Assembly (NCBI GenBank): GCA_015654825.1
Contig: JAATGE010000274.1
Coordinates: 1 to 7,927, forward strand
Direction: 5' to 3'
Length of the DNA: 7,927 bases
DNA from: Rhodospirillales bacterium
GTDB lineage: Bacteria > Pseudomonadota > Alphaproteobacteria > Acetobacterales > Acetobacteraceae
The notes under the pieces were generated by a model, which saw nothing but the letters and a program-made list of their open reading frames with translations, had not been told where the DNA came from and did no database searches. Every line of letters begins with the position of its first letter. The first letter of the stretch is position 1. The translations under genes and the position numbers were made by a program. Positions 1 through 4,957 of this stretch are shown piece after piece.

Positions 1-1
1 G

Positions 2-946
2 ATGCGCATCTTCGGCTCCGATCGCATGGGCCCGATGCTGCAGCGCCTCGGCCTCAAGGACGGTGAGGCGATCGTCCACCCCTGGATCAACAAGGCGCTG
101 GAGAAGGCGCAAAAGAAAGTCGAAGCCCGCAACTTCGATACGCGCAAGAACCTGCTGAAATACGACGACGTGATGAACGACCAGCGCCGCGAGGTCTACG
201 CGCAGCGCCGCGAATTCATGAACGCCTCGGACGTGTCCGAAACCGTAGCCAGCATGCGCCACGAACTGGTCTCTGACCTGGTGGCCCGCCGCATCCCGGA
301 ACGCGCCTACGCCGAGCAATGGGAAACCGCCGAACTCGCCGCCGACGTAAAGCGCGTCTTCACGCTCGACCTGCCGATCGTCGCCTGGGGCCGCGAGGAA
401 GGCATCGATGAAACCGCCATCAGCGAACGCCTGCAGCACGAAGTGGATGCGGCCGCCGAAGCCAAGGCCACCGCCTTCGGCCCCGAAATCATTCGCTTCA
501 TAGAAAAAAGCCTGCTGCTGCAGGTCTTCGACACGGTCTGGAAAGAACACCTCCTGGCCCTGGACCATTTACGCCAAGGCATCGGCCTGCGCGCCTACGG
601 CCAGCGCGACCCGCTGAACGAATACAAGAGCGAAGCTTTTGCTTTATTCAACGCCATGCTCGACGACATGCGCGAACGCGTCTGCTTCATGCTGTCGCGC
701 GTAGAACTTTCCGCCGAACCGCCGCAGCCGTTGGCCGAACCCGCCTTCAACCGCATGGTCACCAGCCACCCCTCCCCCGACGGTGGCGCCGGCGTCGCCG
801 AAATGGAACCGCTCAGCCTCGCCCTCGGCGCCGTAGCCGCCTTCAACCCGAACGACCCAGCAACCTGGACCGCCACCCCCCGCAACGCGCCCTGCCCATG
901 TGGCAGCGGCAACAAATACAAACACTGCCACGGCCGCATGGCGTAA
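2..946 (+). CDS. secA: Protein translocase subunit SecA, C-terminal part (5' end outside window)
   Basis: SecA is the ATPase motor that pushes unfolded preproteins through the SecYEG channel at the cytoplasmic membrane. The window holds about 314 residues, roughly the last third of a protein of about 900. The fragment opens with RIFGSDRM at the end of the second nucleotide-binding domain. It continues with the long scaffold helix ([23 protein letters not shown], about residues 40-62), the helical wing, and the two-helix finger region ([15 protein letters not shown], then [18 protein letters not shown]). After a variable linker it ends in the SEC-C zinc tail, with C298, C300, C309 and H310 in the pattern C-x-C-x8-C-H, the usual ligand set for zinc, SecB and phospholipid contact. 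The ATG at position 2 is an internal methionine, because the conserved sequence is already mid-domain there; the true start lies upstream. The TAA is followed 4 bases later by a repeat copy. No frameshift or missing motif is visible in this part. Confidence 0.97.
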   Translation: MRIFGSDRMGPMLQRLGLKDGEAIVHPWINKALEKAQKKVEARNFDTRKNLLKYDDVMNDQRREVYAQRREFMNASDVSETVASMRHELVSDLVARRIPERAYAEQWETAELAADVKRVFTLDLPIVAWGREEGIDETAISERLQHEVDAAAEAKATAFGPEIIRFIEKSLLLQVFDTVWKEHLLALDHLRQGIGLRAYGQRDPLNEYKSEAFALFNAMLDDMRERVCFMLSRVELSAEPPQPLAEPAFNRMVTSHPSPDGGAGVAEMEPLSLALGAVAAFNPNDPATWTATPRNAPCPCGSGNKYKHCHGRMA

Positions 947-950
947 AAGA

Positions 951-1001
951 AGGCCAGGGGCTCTGCCCCTGGACACCGCTGGGGACTAGTCCCCAAACCC
1001 C
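951..1001 (+). repeat. GC-rich double-hairpin repeat, copy A, just after secA
   Basis: This unit has two perfect palindromes. The first is an 8-bp stem CCAGGGGC/GCCCCTGG with a 3-base loop (954-972). The second is GGGGACTAGTCCCC (981-994). It begins 4 bases after the secA stop and reads in the same direction as the gene. Related copies are at 1998-2030, 2147-2175, 2296-2350 and 3631-3679. The hairpins could end transcription or protect the 3' end of the secA mRNA, but there is no T-run typical of a Rho-independent terminator. Confidence 0.85.
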
Positions 1002-1023
1002 ATCAATAAAGATTCCGAATACC

Positions 1024-1060
1024 CCGTCATTGCGAGCCGCCCTTGCGGCGAAGCAATCCA
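1024..1060. repeat. REP-like palindromic repeat (GTCATTGCGAGC...GCGAAGCAATCC type)
   Basis: Outer arms ATTGC (1029-1033) and GCAAT (1053-1057) enclose an inner stem GCCGC/GCGGC (1036-1040 and 1045-1049). The sequence fits a palindromic repeat I recall as very common in proteobacterial genomes, where it lies between genes. It overlaps the last codons of the minus-strand open frame at 1027-1497, which suggests that this frame runs into the repeat because its own 3' end has been lost. Confidence 0.7.
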
Positions 1061-1497
1061 GACGCCTCAGCCCACACGCAAGCGCCAAAACTTGATACGT
1101 GGCAAGTACAGTTCACGAACGCCGTCGATCGGCAAACGAGTTGGGAGCAGGCTTCGCCAGTCAAACTACAAATTCGACCGCGCTGCAAATATCGCTTCGG
1201 AATCGTAGGTCCTAAACGCAAAGCGTGCTCCGCCAGCTGGCCGGCCATGGTGACGGGCTCATCCCAGCTGAATTCGCTCGCGCGGTTGTGCGAGGCGAGC
1301 AGCCGGGCGCGGGCATGAACGCCGGCGGCCGTGGCCGCGGCCAGGGTCGTCATGGTCCCGAGCAACGAAACAAGGCGCGTCTCAAGCGGGCCAAGAAGTT
1401 CGGCTATCTCCCCGTCAGTCAGGCGATCCACCGGCTCGTGGAGATTGACCATGCGCCGCTCAACCGCCTCCCATTCGGCGCAGGCGGCAACCGCCAT
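1027..1497 (-). pseudogene. Remnant of a small hypothetical protein gene, ends rearranged
   Basis: The convincing coding part runs from about 1486 down to about 1230 on the minus strand. It reads CAEWEAVERRMVNLHE, then an acidic helical stretch, then HARARLLASHN. This resembles a small helical protein of unknown function seen in Rhodospirillales, recalled from memory only. Position 1497 is an ATG in frame, but it lies at the junction with the tail of a plus-strand regulator, so the original start is probably gone. Beyond about 1230 the frame turns cysteine-rich and protein-unlike (CSQLVCRSTAFVNCTC) and then reads through a palindromic repeat to its stop. A different frame in that same part (1069-1225) reads better but has a stop. 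I see this as a gene fragment truncated at both ends. A functional short protein cannot be excluded. Confidence 0.45.
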
Positions 1498-1585
1498 CCG
1501 CACCGCCCTCGAGGCCGCCGGCGTCGAGTTCATCGCGGAGAACGGGGGCGGTCCCGGCGTCCGCCTCAAGGCCCCGGCAGCATGA
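1481..1585 (+). pseudogene. C-terminal tail of an XRE-family transcriptional regulator, 5' part missing
   Basis: The last 33 codons read AIRTALEAAGVEFIAENGGG followed by PGVRLKAPAA and TGA. This closely fits the tail of alphaproteobacterial helix-turn-helix (XRE) regulators, which typically ends in ALEAAGVEFI-ENGGGPGVRL. Upstream of about 1486 the frame stops resembling the family and becomes the antisense of the neighbouring minus-strand remnant, so the DNA-binding half is absent. The stop overlaps an ATG (ATGA, 1582-1585) that opens MIARLSNVLG on the plus strand. That looks like the beginning of a small downstream partner gene, which degenerates within about 15 codons. The recognition rests on the tail motif only. 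The fragment cannot bind DNA as a regulator. Confidence 0.6.
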
Positions 1586-1672
1586 TCGCCCGCCTCAGCA
1601 ACGTGCTGGGCTGTTCCGGCGCCCACGTCGGACGCGCCGCCGACCTACAGAGGCGACCCGCCGCTTCGCCGG

Positions 1673-1879
1673 CTACTTCTTCTTGGCGGCCTTCTCCAGC
1701 ACGTCCAGCCGCTTTTCCAGCGCGTCCGTGCGCGCGCCGAGCTTCCTGAGCTCGTCGCGCGCATCATCGTTCTGGTTCCTGGTGGATTTCAGCGCCTCGA
1801 GGCGCTGTAGCATCTCCTGCTGCTTCTTGTGCAGCTCCTTGACCACCTCAACCAGCTCTTTGACGTCGATGTCCGCCAT
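1673..1879 (-). CDS. Small charged coiled-coil protein, function unknown (68 aa)
   Basis: The product is 68 residues, very rich in Lys, Glu, Leu and Arg, with no signal peptide, membrane segment or cysteine. Two helical stretches with heptad-like leucines (about residues 8-31 and 42-63) are separated by a short polar turn (STRNQND). It ends in KAAKKK. A cytoplasmic helical oligomer or a small adaptor is plausible; no function can be named. The start was chosen as the ATG at 1879 because a perfect AGGAGG lies 6 bases upstream. The frame is open further upstream to about 2032, but that part reads through repeat copy B. The gene stands alone between the regulator tail and a non-coding repeat region. 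Its terminus has no clear terminator: the 3' side runs into relic sequence. Confidence 0.75.
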   Translation of the reverse strand: MADIDVKELVEVVKELHKKQQEMLQRLEALKSTRNQNDDARDELRKLGARTDALEKRLDVLEKAAKKK

Positions 1880-1885
1880 GGCCGC

Positions 1886-1891
1886 CCTCCT
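1886..1891 (-). promoter_or_regulatory. Shine-Dalgarno AGGAGG for the coiled-coil gene
   Basis: A consensus AGGAGG reads on the minus strand with a 6-base spacer before the ATG at 1879. It decides the start in favour of the 68-residue product over a longer open frame that extends upstream without any ribosome-binding signal. Confidence 0.75.
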
Positions 1892-1997
1892 GCCTGCCGG
1901 TGTTTTTTCACCAGCATTGATGAAAGCCGCAAGTCGGACGATCGGCGGCGCGGCGGTGAGGTTGAGGCGGGCGTAAGGCGGGGCCGGATCTTCTGCA

Positions 1998-2030
1998 GGT
2001 CTAGGGGCCCCGCCCTGGACCCGCTGGGGC
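1998..2030 (+). repeat. GC-rich repeat, copy B (diverged)
   Basis: It aligns with copy A over the core (AGGGGCCCCGCCCTGGACCC, then GCTGGGGC), but the first hairpin is damaged: the left arm has CTAGGGG instead of CCAGGGG, and a C is lost from the right arm. It lies in plus orientation with no gene ending just upstream on that strand, so it looks like an old, decaying copy. Confidence 0.55.
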
Positions 2031-2146
2031 ACGACGCTGAAAAGGCGCCGGACCGCCGCCGCTTATCCACTGCTCTCGTTCAAACCTTCATTCCAGCCAG
2101 TGGGGCTCGGTAATACCAACCGCCGTAAATCTTGACTCCTGCGGCC

Positions 2147-2175
2147 AAGGCCAGGGGCTCCGCCCCCTGGACCCC
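2147..2175 (+). repeat. GC-rich repeat, copy C (single hairpin)
   Basis: It carries AAGGCCAGGGGCTCCGCCCC and then CTGGACCCCC. The first hairpin keeps a 7-bp stem CCAGGGG/CCCCTGG. The second palindrome of the family is missing, replaced by unrelated GC-rich sequence. It lies near the left end of the MITE-like element and is inverted relative to copy D. Confidence 0.7.
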
Positions 2176-2295
2176 CGACGGCGTGCCGCCGCTGTCGCTA
2201 GCGCTGCGCGGCGGGAATCTACTGCACGATCTGTACAGGCCGACGAAGTCTGGCAATACGACTCGGTATCGATGTCAATTTCGGAACAAATGAAA

Positions 2296-2350
2296 TGGGG
2301 TCTGGGGCCTACGGCCCCAGCGGGGTCCAGTGGCAGAGCCCCTGGCCTTT
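2296..2350 (-). repeat. GC-rich double-hairpin repeat, copy D, after the lipoprotein gene
   Basis: Read on the minus strand it is AAAGGCCAGGGGCTCTGCCA and onward, with both family hairpins. CTGGGGCC/GGCCCCAG (2302-2309 and 2313-2320) is a perfect 8-bp stem with a 3-base loop. The other (2327-2345) is 8 bp with one mismatch. It lies about 38 bases beyond the stop of the minus-strand lipoprotein gene and in the gene's direction, so it may act as its transcript end. Confidence 0.8.
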
Positions 2351-2387
2351 GACAGGTTAAAACTTAAGGCGGTTGGTATAACACCAT

Positions 2388-3011
2388 TTATTTCTGCATT
2401 TTATCCCGATATGGCTTGTAATATGCGTCATATGATATGTTCGGTACTGCCGAAGGTTGAATTAATGTTAGACCCACCATTCCGGGCAACGCTTGATCAG
2501 CATTTTCGACAGCGGCGCAGAATAGGTCTCCGCAGTCTCTAACAGCGTCCTGACTGGCATTCAGCGGTGTACCAGGATTGCGGAGCAAAAATCCCGTAAC
2601 ATATAGGTCTTGTGGCTTTGAGCCTGTCTCGATGTAATAGGTTTGACCTACGTCGATCTGGAGTGGAATGATCACCCGGCTGAATGCCAGCGCCTTTGGT
2701 ACATCCATATCAAACTTGTGGCTCCCCGCTAGAAAGTCGACGGGGAGTGTGGATGCGTCGTATAGATTTGCCGCAAAGTCATTACCATCTTTGATCAAAA
2801 TACGAGCCATTTGGAAGCCTCTATTGTCATGCGTTCGGTAGAAAATGACTCGGCCGTAGCCGCGTTTGATCGGTGGCAGTGAATTTAGGCTGCTGAATGC
2901 CGGTCCAGGGGGCGCCTTGTACCAGGTCAGGACGTCGCATCCACCAAGAAGTGGTGAAAATGCCAGTATTGCAACGGCAGCGGACCGGATTTTGATGGCG
3001 TTTGGGTTCAT
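2388..3011 (-). CDS. Putative lipoprotein, DUF2846-like
   Basis: The product is 207 residues. The N-terminus is a lipoprotein signal: MNPNAIKIR, a hydrophobic stretch (about residues 11-22), then the lipobox LGGC with the lipidated cysteine at residue 25. The residue after it is Asp, which in enterobacteria keeps a lipoprotein in the inner membrane; whether this holds here is unknown. The mature part reads GRVIFYR, then LPVDFLAGSHKFDMDV, then IPLQIDVGQTYYIETG. That order (a strand with YR, a turn before G-x-H, then V/A-G-Q-T-Y-Y) fits the DUF2846 type of beta-sandwich lipoprotein, a family with no assigned function. Two cysteines (CGDLFC) near residue 160 could form a disulfide. The ATG at 3011 was chosen because the signal peptide starts there; a longer frame to 3080 adds only an arginine-rich extension. 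GC is about 42-55% by hand count on two lines, far below recF, which suggests transfer. Confidence 0.7.
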   Translation of the reverse strand: MNPNAIKIRSAAVAILAFSPLLGGCDVLTWYKAPPGPAFSSLNSLPPIKRGYGRVIFYRTHDNRGFQMARILIKDGNDFAANLYDASTLPVDFLAGSHKFDMDVPKALAFSRVIIPLQIDVGQTYYIETGSKPQDLYVTGFLLRNPGTPLNASQDAVRDCGDLFCAAVENADQALPGMVGLTLIQPSAVPNISYDAYYKPYRDKMQK

Positions 3012-3134
3012 CAGTCGGCTTCTTCTTCTCTGGAGGCAATCTGGTTTACGACGGCGCCTCAGTCCAACGATATCGACCACCCCACCGGCGGCCCTCCGTG
3101 AGCCCGCCCGGCGGGGCTCTCAATCAGTAGAGCC

Positions 3135-3216
3135 GTAGGGCGGATCAGCGCAGCGCCATCCGCCTCTTCCGTGACCCGTCAAAGTTGGCGGATGGCGCTA
3201 CGCTGATTCGCCCTAC
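3135..3216. repeat. 30-bp inverted repeat (GTAGGGCGGAT... family hairpin)
   Basis: Arms 3135-3164 and 3187-3216 are reverse complements at 28 of 30 positions, with a 22-base loop. The arm begins GTAGGGCGGATCAGCGCAGC. I recall this GTAGGGCGGAT...GCCATCCGCC motif as a widespread intergenic palindrome in Proteobacteria. The right arm starts exactly where the frame of the neighbouring relic gene loses protein-like sequence, so its arrival may have cut that gene's 3' end. Confidence 0.8.
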
Positions 3217-3575
3217 GACCGCTTTGTCGGCCGATTCACGAATTCGACCGTGCTGATAGTACCGTTCCACTAGTCAACGAGGACAGTTTAATTCAAACGC
3301 ACCCAGGCCGAAACGGCGTCTGTGTCCGCTACCGACAACTCCCCGTGCAGCACTTGCGGCTGCGGCCTTACCGCAACTGTCGTCGTATTATCCGCATCCA
3401 TCCGGTCACCCGGTGTCATGCACACCTTGGTCCGCACATCATGCCGGGCATGCCCGCGGGGACTGACCCAGATTGTCGTCGGCAGGCCGGTGTCGCACGG
3501 CTACAGGCTCGCCTTTTCGAAGAGGTCATGATCCGCTTCGAGTACGGACAGCCCAAAATTTATGTCGTCGGCCAT
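3213..3575 (-). pseudogene. Relic of a small hypothetical protein gene with three in-frame stops
   Basis: One minus-strand frame stays protein-like for about 120 codons. It begins at ATG 3575 (MADDINFGLSVLEADHDLFE), meets TAG at 3501-3503, continues CDTGLPTTIWVSPRGHARHD, then VKVCMTPGDRMDADNT-type sequence and VRPQPQVLHGELS, to AWVRLN. It meets TAA at 3288-3290 and TAG at 3270-3272, then reads WNGTISTVEFVNR before entering the inverted repeat at 3216. No frameshift is needed to join the parts. The middle matches my memory of a small alphaproteobacterial protein family with the pattern TGLP-WVSPRG-ARHDVR-K, of unknown function. I infer a dead gene. No good Shine-Dalgarno precedes the ATG, so the original start is uncertain, and the first 24 residues may not belong to the family. 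Confidence 0.55.
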
Positions 3576-3630
3576 GCGAAGCAGTATGATCTTCGCCCCA
3601 CCGATCTTCAACAATTTGCTCCAATAAACG

Positions 3631-3679
3631 GGGGTCTGGGGCCTCAGGCCCCAGCGGGTCCAGGGCAGAGCCCTGGCCT
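3631..3679 (-). repeat. GC-rich double-hairpin repeat, copy E, overlapping the end of recF
   Basis: Hairpins CTGGGGCC/GGCCCCAG (3636-3643 and 3647-3654) and CCAGGGC/GCCCTGG (3660-3666 and 3670-3676) are both perfect with 3-base loops. Compared with copy A the second stem is one pair shorter on both arms, so pairing is kept. On the minus strand the unit codes the last 11 residues of recF and supplies its TGA. Confidence 0.85.
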
Positions 3680-4792
3680 TTCTTCCACTAACCTCCCATC
3701 CCCAGCCCCCCAAAACCCAGCCCGCCCTCGCAACGGCGCAAACACATCCGCATCCGTTCCCGTCACCAGCACCGTCCCCGCCAAGTCGCACAAAGCGCCA
3801 AACAGCGCCTCCCGCCGCCCTGCGTCCAGATGCACCGCCGGCTCATCCAGCAGCAGCACCGGCGAAGTCGCCCGCGCGTCCGCAATCAAAGCCGCATGTG
3901 CCAGAATAATCCCCAGCAGCAGCGCCTTCTGCTGCCCCGTGCTGGCCCGTGCCGCCGGCAGCCCGCTCAGTGCGTCCTGCATGGCCAGGTCCGCCCGATG
4001 GGCGCCGATGCTGGTCGACCCCGCCGCCGCGTCCACCGCCCGGCTGCGCGCCAACCCCTCCCGCACCCAGGCCTCCACGGCCAGGGCCGGCGCCTCCGCC
4101 AGCCGGTCCGCTATGGGATCCAGCAGCGTCAGCCGCGCCCGCGGAAACCCGCTGGCCGGCAGCGGCGCGTCATTCAGCCGCGCCACGAACCCGCGCCGTG
4201 CCGCGGCCAGCGCCCCCGCATGCCGCGCCACGCTATCCTCCAGCCCCGCGAGCCACGCTGCCTCTCCCTGGCGCTGGGCCAGCAGCTTGTTGCGGCTGGC
4301 GACCGCCGTCTCGTGCGCCGCCGCCTCGCGTGCGTGCGCCGGCTCCAGCGCCCACACCAGCCGGTCCAGGAACCGCCGCCGCCCGGAGGGCCCCTCCAGG
4401 AACAGCTGATCCATCTGCGGCGTGATCCACACCGTGCTGATCCGGGCTGCGATCTCCGCCTGGGTCCCGGGTTCCGCGCCATCCAGCCGGAACACCCGGC
4501 GATCGACCGCGCCGTCCCCGATCGTCCCCGTACCGAGATCGAACGGCGCCTCCGCCCCGTTGCGCAGCCGTGCCGCAACGGCCCACCGCCCGCCGCCACC
4601 GGCCCGCGCGAGCTCCGCGATGCGCGCGCCGCGCAGCCCCCTGCCCGGTGACAGCAGGCTTACCGCCTCCAAAAGATTGGTCTTTCCGCTGCCGTTCGGC
4701 CCTGTGATCACAGAAATCGCCGCCTCCGGCCGCCACGTCAGCGCGGCGTAAGAGCGGAAGTCGGTCAGCGTCAGGCGTTGCAGGGCGAGCAT
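3644..4792 (-). CDS. recF: DNA replication and repair protein RecF
   Basis: RecF is an SMC-like ATPase that, with RecO and RecR, loads RecA onto gapped DNA in the cytoplasm. The product is 382 residues, normal for the family. It opens MLALQRLTLTDFRSY, typical of RecF. Walker A is GPNGSGKT (31-38), followed by NLLEAVSLLSPGRGLR. The ABC signature appears as STGQQKALLLGI from about 284, and Walker B as VLLLDEP from about 312 with the catalytic Glu at 317, then a D-loop HLD. WITPQMDQLFLEGPSGRRRFLDR in the middle is also characteristic. The start is ATG 4792 because AGGAAGG lies 7 bases upstream; a longer frame to 4858 has no such support. The last 11 residues (RPGLCPGPAGA) and the stop come from repeat copy E. 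recF stands alone here, divergent from a receptor gene, not beside dnaN or gyrB. Confidence 0.95.
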   Translation of the reverse strand: MLALQRLTLTDFRSYAALTWRPEAAISVITGPNGSGKTNLLEAVSLLSPGRGLRGARIAELARAGGGGRWAVAARLRNGAEAPFDLGTGTIGDGAVDRRVFRLDGAEPGTQAEIAARISTVWITPQMDQLFLEGPSGRRRFLDRLVWALEPAHAREAAAHETAVASRNKLLAQRQGEAAWLAGLEDSVARHAGALAAARRGFVARLNDAPLPASGFPRARLTLLDPIADRLAEAPALAVEAWVREGLARSRAVDAAAGSTSIGAHRADLAMQDALSGLPAARASTGQQKALLLGIILAHAALIADARATSPVLLLDEPAVHLDAGRREALFGALCDLAGTVLVTGTDADVFAPLRGRAGFWGAGDGRLVEERPGLCPGPAGA

Positions 4793-4895
4793 GAGGCCGC
4801 CTTCCTGGCGCACAACGCGGCATCCCGGCAACCATGGGCACCGATGCAGTTTCGGCACACATCCGGCCCAGTTTTAGTCATTTCGTACCGCGCCC

Positions 4896-4924
4896 TTGCT
4901 TCGGCACGAAAACATCGGAAAGAT
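4896..4924 (+). promoter_or_regulatory. Candidate promoter for the TonB-dependent receptor
   Basis: TTGCTT (4896-4901) and AAAGAT (4919-4924) are 17 bases apart and lie 33 bases before the GTG start. Each box matches the sigma-70 consensus only partly. The intergenic space also holds an 8-base direct repeat TTCGGCAC at 4851 and 4900, the second of which overlaps this site. This is a weak prediction. Confidence 0.25.
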
Positions 4925-4957
4925 TTGTACTAGTCTTTAACCGGGGGGTTGAGCACC

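Larger units (their letters stand above)
2111..2381. mobile_element. MITE-like element with terminal inverted repeats
   Basis: Positions 2111-2130 and 2362-2381 are inverted copies of each other: 17 of 20 bases match, including an unbroken 12-base core ATACCAACCGCC. The enclosed 271-bp unit has no open frame of note, so it could only move with a transposase supplied elsewhere. Inside lie two copies of the GC-rich repeat facing each other (C near the left end, D near the right end). The right end finishes 6 bases before the stop codon of the lipoprotein gene. I see no clear target-site duplication. An alternative is that the two arms are separate intergenic repeat halves that came to lie nearby. 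Confidence 0.45.
1892..2387. other. Non-coding stretch between coiled-coil gene and lipoprotein gene
   Basis: About 500 bases with no supportable gene on either strand; short open frames here are compositional. It holds repeat copy B and a MITE-like element with copies C and D inside. The parts at 1892-1997 and 2031-2110 show no recognisable site. The coiled-coil gene's promoter should lie in the first of these, but I see no convincing -35/-10 pair. Confidence 0.6.

Noticed and set aside
1225..1749. A 174-codon plus-strand open frame across the relic zone
   Set aside because: It changes character several times, is antisense to two better-supported minus-strand frames, and is Arg/Gly/Pro rich without any motif.
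3100..3119. GAGCCC/GGGCTC hairpin upstream of the lipoprotein gene
   Set aside because: It is a short 6-bp stem without a T-run, common by chance at this GC content.
1169..3256. A shared run AATTCGACCG-GCTG at 1171 and 3241
   Set aside because: The match is about 15 bases with one mismatch and the flanks do not align, so it may be chance; it does not support a common origin of the two relics.
3213..3575. Stop-codon readthrough or recoding of the relic
   Set aside because: Two kinds of stop codon occur, no start signal is visible, and the gene borders repeats. Decay explains it better.
3345..4409. A 354-codon open frame on the plus strand
   Set aside because: It lies antisense to recF, which has all its motifs. 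Its composition (runs of Ser, Arg, Ala, Pro) is that of a shadow frame in very GC-rich DNA.
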